Positions 35,307 through 44,587 of a stretch of DNA of 64,000 bases are shown one piece after another. The stretch's first letter is position 1. Each line of letters opens with the position of its first letter. The translations under genes were made by a program, and so were the position numbers. Below the pieces are notes generated by a model that was not told where the DNA came from, ran no database searches, and saw only the letters and a program-made list of their open reading frames with translations. The DNA comes from Vibrio agarilyticus (GTDB lineage: Bacteria; Pseudomonadota; Gammaproteobacteria; Enterobacterales; Vibrionaceae). The stretch lies in the NCBI RefSeq assembly GCF_012641465.1, contig NZ_JABAIK010000003.1, forward strand, positions 62,001 to 126,000, read 5' to 3'.

Positions 35307-36812
35307 TTACGGTGAGGTGTCGTAAACGTTACCCAAGCAGCAATATTTCAACTCACTAAAATCATCGAAGCCATGACGACTGCCTTCACGGCCGAGTCCG
35401 GATTGTTTCGTGCCACCAAACGGGATCGGATGTCCGGTCATCTTGACGGAATTGACACTGACCATTCCGACATTGAGTGCATGAATGCAGCGCCACACAC
35501 TAGGCAGGTGATCACCATACACATACGCGGCTAAGCCGTATTCGGTGTCGTTCGACATAGTGAGTACCTCATCAAGCGAGTCGTAAGCGATGACACCTGC
35601 GACAGGGCAGAAATTTTCTTCGCGGTAGACACGCATCTCTGGCGTAATGTCAGCAAGCAGTGTTGGCATAAAAAAGAGCGATTGATCATCGGGTTGATAC
35701 CCTGCAACCAATCGAGCTCCTTTGTCTAATGCGTCATGAACCAATTGATGCGCTTTTTCAACTGCGGCGCGATTGATGAGCGGGCCAAGGTCAACGTTCG
35801 CCTCTAGGCCATCTCCCACGTTAAGTTGTGCCATAAGGTGAGAAAAACGCTGTAAAAAGCCTTCATATTGAGCTCTGGGCACGAAGATTCGATTCGCAGC
35901 AAGACAGTCTTGACCTGAGGTTTGAAACTTGGCCGCCACGGCTTGCTGCACTGCGAAGTTAAGATCGCCTTGTTCAAGCACAATAAAAGGTGCATTGCCA
36001 CCGAGCTCCATCGCGCATTTTTTGATGCCATTGGCGGCCTCACTGAGGAGCAATCGTCCGACACGGGTGGACCCGGTGAATGAGAGGGCTTGAACAAGAG
36101 TCGAATGGCACAATTGCTCTGCAATCATTTTCGGCTCCCCGGTGACAACATTAAATACGCCGGCGGGTATGCCTGCCATGTCCGCAAGATGAGCTAATGC
36201 CAGTGCCGAAAACGGCGTTTCTTCTGCGGGTTTAACAATCACAGTGCAACCAATGGCCATCGCTGCAGCCGCTTTGCGCGTTATCATGGCGCTGGGAAAA
36301 TTCCATGGCGTAATCAGCGCTGCAACGCCAATGGGTTCGCGAAACGTCATTAATTGAGCGTTAGGGATGTGGCTTGGCATCGTTTCGCCATACGCGCGCT
36401 TACCCTCTTCGGCGAACCAATGTACAAATGAGGCGCCGTAAGCGATTTCACCTTGCGCTTCACTAAGTGTTTTGCCTTGTTCAAGCACCATGATGCGAGC
36501 CAGCTCGTCTTGATGTTCGAGAATGAGCGTATGCCAACGGTTTAAAATGTCGCCACGAGCTTCGGCGCTCATGTCTCGCCACGTTTTAAAGGCATGTGCT
36601 GCGCCCTCAATCGCCTCATCAACTTGCTCTTTGTCCAAGGCAGTTACTAAACCCAGTTGCGTTCCCGTGGCAGGGTTATTAACAGGAAAAGTACATTCAT
36701 TTTGGCACCAACGCCCGTTTATATAAGCACTTTCGTGCCACAGACCGCTGCATTGGAGTGCACTGTGGATCTCGTGTTCTCGCTGACGTTGTTGCTCTGA
36801 CATGGATCCCAT
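35307..36812 (-). CDS. doeC: NAD(P)-dependent semialdehyde dehydrogenase, DoeC/GabD-like
   Basis: 501 aa from the ATG at 36812 with SD GGGGA; an upstream ATG at 36827 lies before that SD. Signatures: PWNFPSAMITRKAAAAMA, SFTGSTRVGRLL, catalytic Glu in MELGGNAPFIVL and Cys in SGQDCLAANR. It oxidises a semialdehyde to the acid. Its neighbours point to aspartate semialdehyde from ectoine breakdown, but succinate semialdehyde is an equally good family guess. The gap to doeD is 51 bp. Confidence 0.78.
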   Translation of the reverse strand: MGSMSEQQRQREHEIHSALQCSGLWHESAYINGRWCQNECTFPVNNPATGTQLGLVTALDKEQVDEAIEGAAHAFKTWRDMSAEARGDILNRWHTLILEHQDELARIMVLEQGKTLSEAQGEIAYGASFVHWFAEEGKRAYGETMPSHIPNAQLMTFREPIGVAALITPWNFPSAMITRKAAAAMAIGCTVIVKPAEETPFSALALAHLADMAGIPAGVFNVVTGEPKMIAEQLCHSTLVQALSFTGSTRVGRLLLSEAANGIKKCAMELGGNAPFIVLEQGDLNFAVQQAVAAKFQTSGQDCLAANRIFVPRAQYEGFLQRFSHLMAQLNVGDGLEANVDLGPLINRAAVEKAHQLVHDALDKGARLVAGYQPDDQSLFFMPTLLADITPEMRVYREENFCPVAGVIAYDSLDEVLTMSNDTEYGLAAYVYGDHLPSVWRCIHALNVGMVSVNSVKMTGHPIPFGGTKQSGLGREGSRHGFDDFSELKYCCLGNVYDTSP

Positions 36813-36928
36813 AAATTCCCCTTGCAAACGCGCTCGTATAAATCCTAGTTGGCAATTGCTTACTGTGTCGAAAATTATTCCTCACCAGCATCTGCAAGCT
36901 CTGTGTTATCTCAGCTTACGAGGGCGGT

Positions 36929-38116
36929 TTATTTTTTGACAAACAAATGGCGCGGGTAATCACACAGTGGTTTGGCACCATGCTCGGTGATCACAATGCT
37001 TTCTGTTGTTTCAAGACCCCAATCATCACGCCATAGGCCTGGCATAAAATGAAACACCATGCCCGGTTCTAGAACAGTATGGTCGCTGGCGCGCAAGCTC
37101 ATAGTGTGCTCTCCCCAATCGGGTGGATAGCTAAGCCCCACGGAGTAGCCGCAACGGGTATCGCGGCGAGAAAAGCCGGCTTTATCTAAAATGGCGTTAA
37201 GCGCGTTGGCGATGTCTGCGCAGGTATTGCCGGGTTTGGCAACTTCGATTCCCGCCTCTAAACCGCGATTTAGCGCATCGTCGGCGCGAAGAAAAAAGGA
37301 CGGTGGCTCACCGAGAAAAATCGTGCGGCATAGCGGACTGTGATAACGGCGATGGACTCCGGCTATTTCAAGGCAAGTGCCTTCTCCGCGGCGAAAAGCG
37401 CGTTCATCCCATGTCAGGTGGGGCGCGCAGGACTCGGTGCCGGAAGGCAGTAGCGGCACAATGGAAGGATAGTCGCCGAAATGGTCGTCGACTCCAAGTG
37501 TCGCTTGACGCTGTATTTCAGCCACAAGATGGTGTTTTGGCAGACCCACGTCTATCAGTTCAAAGGCGATGTAGTGCATCTGTTCAACAATCCGAGCAGC
37601 ATGATCAAGGTAGATGAGCTCTTGGGGCGATTTAATGGCGCGGCATTGATTTACAAGTCCAGTAGCATCAAGCAGTTCGCATTTGGGTAGGCTATGCCAA
37701 AGAGCGTCGTAAGCGGCCGCGCTAAAGTAATAGTTGTCTTTTTCGACACCAATTCGACCGCAATGCCAATCCCGAGGCATTAATACCCGTTGAGCAAGAT
37801 AATCCATCGGATGCAGCGGCGGGTTCATGACATAAGCGTCTGGGTAGCTGGTGATGTTGTGTGGCTCGAGATAGCAAGTGCGTTTGGCACCCGCCGCATC
37901 CATTTCTCGACCAAACCAAAGTGGCTCACCATAATGAGTCACAACGACACACTGAGGAACATAAAAGGACCAACTGTTGTAGCCCGTTAACCAACACATA
38001 TTCGCAGGATCGTGCACGATCAACACATCCAGTTCATGTTCTATCATTCGCGCGCGCACTTTTGCTAAGCGCGTTTGATACTCTACTAGTGAAAATGCCA
38101 AAACCGTGTAAGCCAT
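36929..38116 (-). CDS. doeA: DoeA/EutD-like ectoine hydrolase (M24 creatinase-type fold)
   Basis: 395 aa, close to the ~399 of Halomonas DoeA. The N-terminal creatinase domain contains NMCWLTGYNSWSFYVPQ. The C-terminal pita-bread domain has YSVGLSYPPDWGEHTMSLR and FHFMPGLWRDDWGLETTESI. The usual five metal ligands of M24 peptidases are not all kept (GVHRRYHSPLCRT replaces an Asp-bearing strand), as in non-metal creatinase/ectoine hydrolases. It would open the ectoine ring. First gene of the cluster; no doeB (deacetylase) is seen. Confidence 0.78.
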   Translation of the reverse strand: MAYTVLAFSLVEYQTRLAKVRARMIEHELDVLIVHDPANMCWLTGYNSWSFYVPQCVVVTHYGEPLWFGREMDAAGAKRTCYLEPHNITSYPDAYVMNPPLHPMDYLAQRVLMPRDWHCGRIGVEKDNYYFSAAAYDALWHSLPKCELLDATGLVNQCRAIKSPQELIYLDHAARIVEQMHYIAFELIDVGLPKHHLVAEIQRQATLGVDDHFGDYPSIVPLLPSGTESCAPHLTWDERAFRRGEGTCLEIAGVHRRYHSPLCRTIFLGEPPSFFLRADDALNRGLEAGIEVAKPGNTCADIANALNAILDKAGFSRRDTRCGYSVGLSYPPDWGEHTMSLRASDHTVLEPGMVFHFMPGLWRDDWGLETTESIVITEHGAKPLCDYPRHLFVKK

Positions 38117-38352
38117 TGCCGCTCTCCGAATAGGGGCTGTTTTACGTCAGATTTTGCCTTGAGCAATTTGGATTGATACCCTGGAGACTTGGGTATAAGA
38201 ACAACGCTTCCTTGAACATAGTCAGTATTCGAGAGTTGTGGGTGTGAATAGCAGCGTCTGAGCAGAGTGATCGCTTGTATATAACGCTTTTGTCGCGGTT
38301 GCGTTACTATCCGCTGGACTTTGCGACAGGCTAACAGTGAGGCGTTGCAGCA

Positions 38353-38835
38353 ATGAAAAAAAAACTGGTGTGGTTGGCGTTATTGAGTCTGGGGCTTAGT
38401 GCACCATGTTGGGCGGTGGATCGCGTCGAAGTGGTTAAATCAGAGCGCCGAATGTACCTTTTTGATGGTGACAAAGTCGTGCGGGAGTATCACATCGCAT
38501 TAGGTAAAGCGCCAAAAGGCCACAAACGTCAGGAGGGGGACAACCGAACCCCTGAAGGGCATTACACCTTGGATTTTGTGATGAATAACTCTGCATACTA
38601 TCGTTCAATGCACATCACTTACCCCAATGCGCAAGATGCACAATCCGCGCAGCTTCGCGGCGTCTCTCCTGGCGGTGACATCAAAATTCATGGGCTGCCC
38701 AACGGAATCCAAGAGTTGCCTGCGCAGATGAAAAACGTTGATTGGACCAATGGCTGTATCGCGATCACCAATCGGGAAATGGACGAGTTCTTGCGTATGG
38801 TTAAACGTGGAACCCCGATTTCAATTCGCGCTTGA
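38353..38835 (+). CDS. Periplasmic L,D-transpeptidase (YkuD domain)
   Basis: 160 aa. Signal peptide MKKKLVWLALLSLGLSAPCWA. The YkuD active site is HGLPNG (His near 114) and NGCIAITNREMDE, with catalytic Cys near 134. The C-terminal part is complete. Such enzymes make 3-3 peptidoglycan crosslinks or attach lipoproteins; this short type, about 160 residues, has a single catalytic domain and no LysM. It is convergent with the GDPD gene. Confidence 0.9.
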   Translation: MKKKLVWLALLSLGLSAPCWAVDRVEVVKSERRMYLFDGDKVVREYHIALGKAPKGHKRQEGDNRTPEGHYTLDFVMNNSAYYRSMHITYPNAQDAQSAQLRGVSPGGDIKIHGLPNGIQELPAQMKNVDWTNGCIAITNREMDEFLRMVKRGTPISIRA

Positions 38836-38841
38836 GAGGCT

Positions 38842-38864
38842 GCGCCACACGGGAAGTGTGGCGC
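38842..38864. terminator. Hairpin between convergent genes
   Basis: GCGCCACAC and GTGTGGCGC form a perfect 9-bp stem with loop GGGAA, five bp from the stop of the GDPD gene. The T-run is missing, so termination strength is uncertain. Confidence 0.6.
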
Positions 38865-38868
38865 GTGG

Positions 38869-39582
38869 TTATTGAACCGAAAAGCGCTCAGGGAAATCAC
38901 TAAAAACGGCATCAACCTGATTTAAGTATTTGAATTTTTGGGGTTGATTGACCGTGTAACACCACACTTGGTAGCCCGCAAGCTTTAACTCATCAATATG
39001 GGCCTGGCGAATCCAGCGCTGGTTCAAATGGCAAGAAAAGGCGTTAACTTCTTTAAGGAGGGCTCGATCGCTGTGGCGCAATCGCTCGCTGAGTACGCCA
39101 AGCCGATAGCCAGAACAGTGCTGGTGCAGCGAGCGAATCATGTCGTGGCTAAAACTTGACAGTACGAACTGGTCTGTCGGTAATCCAGATAAATCCAATT
39201 GCTGCTTTAATCGTGTCACCACCTCTGTCACGTTTTGCTGATCAACCTTAATTTCAAGATTGAGATGTAAATGGTGCTGCTGCGCAAGATTGAGTAAAGT
39301 GGCGAGCGTCATAATCGGCTCGCCAGCAAAAGTGGGCGCGAACCAAGCGCCAAAGTCAAGCTGTTGCAACTGCACTAACGTGTGCGCGTCGACGCGACCT
39401 CGACCATTACTGCAACGGTTGACGGTGTGGTCATGGCACACGACTAACTCGCCGTCCAGAGTCGGTTGAATATCCACCTCAACCCACTGTAACCCCATAT
39501 CAATGGCCGCTTGCACGCTCACTTGCGTGTTTTCGGGGTAGTGCCCCTTTACGCCGCGGTGTCCGATGATTAAATTTGCCAT
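38869..39582 (-). CDS. Glycerophosphodiester phosphodiesterase, UgpQ-like
   Basis: 237 aa. TIM-barrel GDPD signature: IGHRGVKGHYPENT (residues 6-19) with the catalytic His, VEVDIQPTLDGELVVCHDHT (about 34-53) with Ca-binding and catalytic residues, and NLEIKVD near 108. It hydrolyses deacylated phospholipids to glycerol-3-phosphate and alcohol. No signal peptide, so it is cytosolic like UgpQ. No ugp transporter genes are adjacent. Confidence 0.9.
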   Translation of the reverse strand: MANLIIGHRGVKGHYPENTQVSVQAAIDMGLQWVEVDIQPTLDGELVVCHDHTVNRCSNGRGRVDAHTLVQLQQLDFGAWFAPTFAGEPIMTLATLLNLAQQHHLHLNLEIKVDQQNVTEVVTRLKQQLDLSGLPTDQFVLSSFSHDMIRSLHQHCSGYRLGVLSERLRHSDRALLKEVNAFSCHLNQRWIRQAHIDELKLAGYQVWCYTVNQPQKFKYLNQVDAVFSDFPERFSVQ

Positions 39583-39655
39583 CGCTGTTCCCTGTCTTTT
39601 TATATCGTTTTGACAGGACTATATACCTAAATGCCGCCAAGCGCAGCGTAGGAAT

Positions 39656-39762
39656 TACCTGATCCCTTTTCCACTTTAAATTGCCGGGCTTTTCGTTTCA
39701 AACTAAGGGGCTGGCTCTCATAAACCTCATTACCGCTTGCCTGCAACGCATAGCTTTATAGG
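39656..39762 (+). repeat. Decayed ERIC-like repeat
   Basis: Left half (CCTTTTCCACTTTAAATTGC, then GGGGCTGGCTCTCATAAACC) and right half (CGCTTGCCTGCAACG) are recognisable, but the core with CTCAGAGGC is deleted. Confidence 0.5.
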
Positions 39763-39838
39763 TTGATAGCATGTTTTCAGTCCCCAAAAAAGCGCGTGAG
39801 CTCACTGACGTTCCACCGCAATGGCTTCAATTGAATCC

Positions 39839-40423
39839 TTAAAGTACCCAATTGATGTGCGCTTCAAATCGCGCAAGATCGCTTTCAATCTCAGGGTTTT
39901 TCATCACATCATGACACGCGAATGTGGGCAATCCTTGCATGCCAAAAAAGCGAAAGTTCATATGAATAGGAAACCAAAGATCATCAACGCTTTTGCCTTG
40001 AAATAAATATTCATTTTGGTCGTTGAACGCTTCGGCGGGGGCGTTGAAGGTCAGTGATAACATATAACGTTTGCCGTTTAACGTTCCCCCTTCGCCATAA
40101 TGTGCTTTGGGTTCGCTAGGCATGCGGCCATCACCATTGCATAGTGCGCCTCCCATGCCCGCGGTATAGACTTCATCCATATACTGTTTGAGGAGCCAAG
40201 GCACCGTCATCCAATTGGTTGGTGTTTGCAACAGCACAACATCCGCCCATTGATGATTTTCCAATTCTTGCTCTATGTTCCACCCCTGAGCAACAGTGGT
40301 GATTCGAATGTCATACCCGCGAGCGCGCAATAGGCGTTCAGCTAATTCAACCAAGCTCGCATTGAGCTTTCCTTCTGAAAATGGGTAGGGCTGGTGGCCA
40401 TTAATGATAAGCACATTACTCAT
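39839..40423 (-). CDS. mdaB: NAD(P)H quinone oxidoreductase MdaB-like
   Basis: 194 aa from the ATG at 40423; the longer frame to 40495 has no SD. Flavodoxin-like fold: [18 protein letters not shown] at the start, [20 protein letters not shown] (about 73-92), [15 protein letters not shown]. The family reduces quinones with NAD(P)H via FAD and protects against quinone and oxidative stress. It is divergent from the DUF3450/TonB2 operon. Confidence 0.87.
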   Translation of the reverse strand: MSNVLIINGHQPYPFSEGKLNASLVELAERLLRARGYDIRITTVAQGWNIEQELENHQWADVVLLQTPTNWMTVPWLLKQYMDEVYTAGMGGALCNGDGRMPSEPKAHYGEGGTLNGKRYMLSLTFNAPAEAFNDQNEYLFQGKSVDDLWFPIHMNFRFFGMQGLPTFACHDVMKNPEIESDLARFEAHINWVL

Positions 40424-40629
40424 AGTGGGACCTGTCGACAGTAGAGTGGGAATTTGATATCGATTGTGAGCTAAGCGCGCGGCAATTGTGCTCAACTTCA
40501 GTGTGGTAAAAAATTTCAGTGACGGGGCGTCACGATATTAAGACAAAAAGCAGAGCGCAAAATAGCCACAGAATAACCGTTATCTCTTCGGGCCTATTTA
40601 CAAAGACAAGATTGTAAATATAATGCAAA

Positions 40630-40644
40630 TGCTAATGGTTCTCA
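40630..40644. promoter_or_regulatory. Fur-box-like site upstream of the TonB2 operon
   Basis: TGCTAATGGTTCTCA agrees with the 7-1-7 Fur consensus TGATAATNATTATCA at most positions, and it is set 160 bp before the DUF3450 gene. The flanking AATATAATGCAAATGC adds partial unit matches. Iron-controlled expression of the TonB2 operon would be expected in Vibrio. Confidence 0.55.
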
Positions 40645-40806
40645 CTTATCTCACTTGACGATGATGCCAAGTCAGATTGCACCCAAAACCTACCTTGCGA
40701 TGTAATGCTTCATTCACTGCTTGGCAGTGAAGTGACAGGCATTAACGACAGACGGCAAACCCAATGATGGCTTTGTTACGCTAATAACGCATTAAGACGA
40801 AAGACG

Positions 40807-41577
40807 ATGAAATTACTTAACCCCAGTGCTGCGATACTTGCTTGCGCCGCGCTCTCGGTGGCCAACGCCAATGAGCTTGGCCGCGCGCAAACCATTCAAT
40901 CTGCGAGTCATCAAGCGCAAGCGAACAGTCAATCGCGCGTGGACAAAAGCGCAGAAAAAACGCTGGTGTTGAACGCCGAAATTGAACAGTTGCAAGAAGA
41001 GGTACGTAATCTCGAGATCTATCGCGATCATCTTGCTGCGTTGGTTGCCAGCCAAAATGCCGAAGTCGCCAGTCTTGACCAGCAAATTAATGATATTGCC
41101 AAAACTCGCCAAGGTGTTGTGCCTTTGATGTATCAGATGCTAGCAGAGCTTAAAGTGTCTATTGAGCAAGATCGCCCGATTAAGATAGATTCGCGTTTGC
41201 AGCGATTGGATAAGCTGCAAGCGATGATGCATCGCGCTGATGTGGCGGATGCTGAGAAGTTTCGTCGTATTCTTGAAGCGTACCAAATTGAGATGGATTA
41301 CGGCACCAAATTAGGTGTCTATCAAGGGCAGGTGGCGCTGGATGACAAAACCATTGAAGCGGATCTCTTTTATCTTGGCCGCATCGCTTTTGTCGCACGT
41401 TCACTCTCGGGGGAGCAATTTTGGCATTGGCAAGCGGATAAAAAACGCTGGGTAGCACTGGACTCAAGTTTTAAGCCGCAATTAGATCAGGCGTTTGCTG
41501 TGGCAGCGCAACAGGTTGCGCCAAGTTTGCTTGAGCTACCCCTTTCTATCACCGCGCACGCGACCACTCAGCCATAG
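40807..41577 (+). CDS. DUF3450 periplasmic coiled-coil protein of the TonB2 operon
   Basis: 256 aa. Signal peptide to about residue 21. A long coiled coil (AEKTLVLNAEIEQLQEEVRN and following, about 50-100) is followed by a C-terminal domain (GRIAFVARSLSGEQFWHWQA). DUF3450 genes regularly head TonB2/TtpC operons; the protein is thought to act in the periplasm with TtpC. It starts the operon below a Fur-like box. Confidence 0.85.
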   Translation: MKLLNPSAAILACAALSVANANELGRAQTIQSASHQAQANSQSRVDKSAEKTLVLNAEIEQLQEEVRNLEIYRDHLAALVASQNAEVASLDQQINDIAKTRQGVVPLMYQMLAELKVSIEQDRPIKIDSRLQRLDKLQAMMHRADVADAEKFRRILEAYQIEMDYGTKLGVYQGQVALDDKTIEADLFYLGRIAFVARSLSGEQFWHWQADKKRWVALDSSFKPQLDQAFAVAAQQVAPSLLELPLSITAHATTQP

Positions 41578-41587
41578 GATACCAGTG

Positions 41588-43012
41588 ATGATCCCTTTTT
41601 CTTCCCATCGAGCGGTTTCACGCAATCTGAACATGTACAAGCGAGCCTTTGCGCTGACGGCGGCATTAGCAATGACGGCCATGCCAAGCTTGGTTGTTGC
41701 GGAATCCATTTCGGCGCTACCAACCAAGGCGCAGCAAGCCAGTTCAACGCAAAGCGCGCTCAACAAACAGCGAGAAGCGGCGTTTAAACAGACAGAGCAA
41801 GAGCGTAAACAATTGCACGCGGCATTAAATGCAGAGCGCGCAAAATTGCAAAAAGAAGCCGATGATTTAGCAGCGCAATTTACTCGCAATGAGGCAACAC
41901 TGGCTAAACGTGAAGAGCAGCTTCGACTTGAGACCGGCAGCCTTGGTGAATTGTTTGGTGTCGTACGCCAAAATGCGAAATCAATTCAAACTGAATTGAG
42001 CGAGAGTGTGGTGGGGATTAATAACGCACAATCGCAGCACTCGCTGAATGAGATTGTTGCCGCGAAGACGCTGCCCACCTTAGCACAGCTCAATGCAATG
42101 TGGCGTGCGATGCAAACTCATATTGAATCGAGCCGCGTTATTGAGCCGGTTATGGTGAATGTGGTTGACGGCACTGGTGAGCGAAACACTCAACAGGTAC
42201 AGCGTCTCGGCGCTATCGGCCTATTAAATGACGAAGGTTATTTGGATTGGCACAGCGGCAAAGCTCAAGCCATGCTCTATGCCAAACAGCCGCAAGGGAT
42301 CACCACCGCAGCGATTGCTGATTCGGTGGCAACCGGCGCTCTCGTTACGGCGCAAGTTGACCCGTCTCGAGGTGTGCTGCTGTCTCAATTGGCGTTGACG
42401 CCAACTCTGAAAGACCGTTTGGCCGCAGGCGGAATGGTAGGTAATGTGATCATCGGTCTGCTTTTGGTGGGCTTAATGATTGGTCTAGTGCGTGGTTTAT
42501 TGCTGGTAAGCGCCCGCGCTAAAATTGCAGCGCAATTAAAGCAGCCAGAACAGCCCGGGAACAACCCACTTGGTCGCATTTTGGCGGTTTATCAAAAAGA
42601 CAAGCAAAAAGGGCAACACCGCACGGTTGAAGCGCTTGAACTGCGTTTGCTTGAAGCTGTGGTCGATGAGCAAAACGGTCTTGAAAAAGGGCTTTCAATG
42701 CTCAAACTTTTGGCGGCTTTAGCGCCGATGCTTGGTCTACTTGGCACCGTAACGGGAATGATTGAAACCTTCCAGGTGATCACTCAGTTTGGCAATGGCG
42801 ATCCGAAAGTGATGGCAGGGGGCATTTCCATGGCCTTGGTGACAACCGTGCTTGGCCTGATTGCAGCAATGCCGTTGCTATTGGTCCATAACATTTTAAG
42901 TAGTCAGGCGGAAAGTATTCGCAATATTTTGGAAAAACAAGGTATTGGTATGGTCGCGGAGTTGGCGGAAAATGACGCGGCGACACCACATTTGGTTGAG
43001 AGTGCAGCGTAA
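41588..43012 (+). CDS. ttpC: TtpC-type MotA/TolQ/ExbB family protein
   Basis: About 474 aa from the ATG at 41588 after AGGA; an ATG at 41633 without an SD would start the signal peptide (MYKRAFALTAALAMTAMP) directly. A periplasmic coiled-coil half (about 50-150) precedes membrane segments and the MotA/TolQ/ExbB domain (LAALAPMLGLLGTVTGMIET, about residues 373-392). TtpC is needed in Vibrio for TonB2-dependent iron-siderophore uptake. The stop overlaps the exbB start by one base. Confidence 0.9.
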   Translation: MIPFSSHRAVSRNLNMYKRAFALTAALAMTAMPSLVVAESISALPTKAQQASSTQSALNKQREAAFKQTEQERKQLHAALNAERAKLQKEADDLAAQFTRNEATLAKREEQLRLETGSLGELFGVVRQNAKSIQTELSESVVGINNAQSQHSLNEIVAAKTLPTLAQLNAMWRAMQTHIESSRVIEPVMVNVVDGTGERNTQQVQRLGAIGLLNDEGYLDWHSGKAQAMLYAKQPQGITTAAIADSVATGALVTAQVDPSRGVLLSQLALTPTLKDRLAAGGMVGNVIIGLLLVGLMIGLVRGLLLVSARAKIAAQLKQPEQPGNNPLGRILAVYQKDKQKGQHRTVEALELRLLEAVVDEQNGLEKGLSMLKLLAALAPMLGLLGTVTGMIETFQVITQFGNGDPKVMAGGISMALVTTVLGLIAAMPLLLVHNILSSQAESIRNILEKQGIGMVAELAENDAATPHLVESAA

Positions 43013-43566
43013 TGGCGCTGTCGACGCTCAGCTCGCTGAGCCTCTTTCAACAAGATGGGTTGCAAGCTTTGCTGCAATTTATGCAGCAAGGCGGCCAAGT
43101 ACTCTGGTGGTTGGCGGCGGTTGTGATGGTGTGCTGGCTGCTGATCATTGAACGCATGCTATTTTTGCTGCTGAATTATCCTAAACTGGCGCGCGACTAC
43201 CGAGCGCGCTGGCAGGCTCGTCGCGATCATGACTCGTGGTACGCAAGGCAAATTCGCGATAAATGGCTTGGTGAGCTGGAAGCGCAGCTTTATCAGCATT
43301 TATCGACGATTAAAGTGCTGGTGGCGATTTGTCCGATGCTCGGGTTGCTGGGTACAGTGACGGGCATGATTGCGGTTTTTGATGTGATGGCAACACAAGG
43401 CAGCAGCGATCCAAAATTAATGGCTTCAGGTATTTCATTAGCCACCTTGCCAACTATGGCGGGTATGGTGGCGGCATTGGCTGGCCTGTTTGCTCATGCG
43501 CGACTTAGCAAGGTGTGTGAGCGCAAGGCGAGTCAAGTAGAACAGTTGTTAAGGAGTCAGTCATGA
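43012..43566 (+). CDS. exbB: ExbB2 proton-channel subunit
   Basis: 184 aa. One membrane segment near 25-45, and two in the MotA/TolQ/ExbB core (VAICPMLGLLGTVTGMIAVF, about 103-122; TMAGMVAALAGLFAHARL, about 145-162). With ExbD it uses the proton motive force to energise TonB. It overlaps exbD by 4 bp. Confidence 0.93.
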   Translation: MALSTLSSLSLFQQDGLQALLQFMQQGGQVLWWLAAVVMVCWLLIIERMLFLLLNYPKLARDYRARWQARRDHDSWYARQIRDKWLGELEAQLYQHLSTIKVLVAICPMLGLLGTVTGMIAVFDVMATQGSSDPKLMASGISLATLPTMAGMVAALAGLFAHARLSKVCERKASQVEQLLRSQS

Positions 43567-43967
43567 GACTTGGCCGTCAACCTCGTAAACAAGATGAAGC
43601 GCAAATTGATTTAACATCGATGCTTGATATTGTCTTTATCATGTTGATTTTTTTCATTGTTACGAGTTCTTTCGTGCGTGAATCTGGTGTGGAAGTAAAC
43701 CGTCCTCAGGCATCAAATGTCGTCAGTCAAAAAGAGGCGGGGATCTTCATTGCCATTACAGCAACTAACGACATCTACATTGATAAACGCATGGTGGATG
43801 TTGAGCGTGTTGAAGCGACAATCGAGCATTTATTGCTTGATCAGCCTGACGCATCATTGGTGATTCAGGCCGACGAACACGCGTATAACGGCACCGTGGT
43901 CAAAGTGATGGACGCGGCGAAAGGTGCTGGAGTGACCAATATCGCTTTAGCGGCGGAGACGCCGTAA
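43563..43967 (+). CDS. exbD: ExbD2 proton-channel subunit
   Basis: 134 aa. A single N-terminal membrane helix, DLTSMLDIVFIMLIFFIVTS (about 18-37), contains the essential Asp in MLDIVF. The remainder is the periplasmic ExbD/TolR domain (VVKVMDAAKGAGVTNIALAA near the C-terminus). The ATG overlaps the exbB stop and its stop overlaps the tonB start by one base. Confidence 0.93.
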   Translation: MRLGRQPRKQDEAQIDLTSMLDIVFIMLIFFIVTSSFVRESGVEVNRPQASNVVSQKEAGIFIAITATNDIYIDKRMVDVERVEATIEHLLLDQPDASLVIQADEHAYNGTVVKVMDAAKGAGVTNIALAAETP

Positions 43968-44587
43968 TGATCCGTATGCTTCTGGCAGTGCCTTTTGCGG
44001 CGCTGTCAGCCATGATGTTATTTAGCTTGATGGCGTGGATGACGCATCAGGGTCATCAACGCGCGCCCGAGCCGAGCTCTCCAGTGCGTTTTGACATGGT
44101 GATGGTGGAAAATGACTCTCAGGTTCAGCGCCGTCAGCGCAGCGTGCCAGAGCAGCCAACGCCACCTCAGGTGCCCGAGCAAGCCCCTGTCTCTCAGAGT
44201 AATATGGCGTTAGAGCCAATGACGCCACTGGTCGCAAGCCAAGCCTTGGGGCTTGAAACTGGCCTAGCAGGCATAGGCATAAACGCGCCAGATTTATCGA
44301 CAACAATGGGCAATCAACAAGCGTTGCCACTGTATCGTGTTGAGCCACGTTACCCTTCGCGAGCGCTTAAGCGCAAGCTGGAAGGGCATGTGGTGCTCGC
44401 GTTTACTATCGATACCACGGGTCGTCCCAAAGACATTCGTATTATTGAAGCCGAGCCGAAGCGCGTTTTTGAGCGAGAAGCCATGCGCGCATTGGCAAAG
44501 TGGAAATATCAACCGAAAGTGGCTGAGGGTAAAGCGATAGAGCAGCTCGGCCAAACGGTGAAATTGGAGTTTAAACTGGCCAAATGA
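43967..44587 (+). CDS. tonB: TonB2 energy transducer
   Basis: 206 aa. N-terminal membrane anchor (about residues 4-25), a short Pro/Gln-rich spacer (EQPTPPQVPEQAP near 62-74), and the C-terminal TonB domain with EPRYPSRALKRKLEGHVVLA (about 124-143) and AMRALAKWKYQP. The proline spacer is much shorter than in TonB1, as usual for TonB2. It connects the ExbBD motor to TonB-dependent receptors; no receptor gene is in the window. Confidence 0.92.
   Translation: MIRMLLAVPFAALSAMMLFSLMAWMTHQGHQRAPEPSSPVRFDMVMVENDSQVQRRQRSVPEQPTPPQVPEQAPVSQSNMALEPMTPLVASQALGLETGLAGIGINAPDLSTTMGNQQALPLYRVEPRYPSRALKRKLEGHVVLAFTIDTTGRPKDIRIIEAEPKRVFEREAMRALAKWKYQPKVAEGKAIEQLGQTVKLEFKLAK

Noticed and set aside
37303-37690. 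Two + strand frames opposite the ectoine-hydrolase-like gene
   Set aside because: They are antisense frames with Arg/Lys-rich, non-conserved composition.
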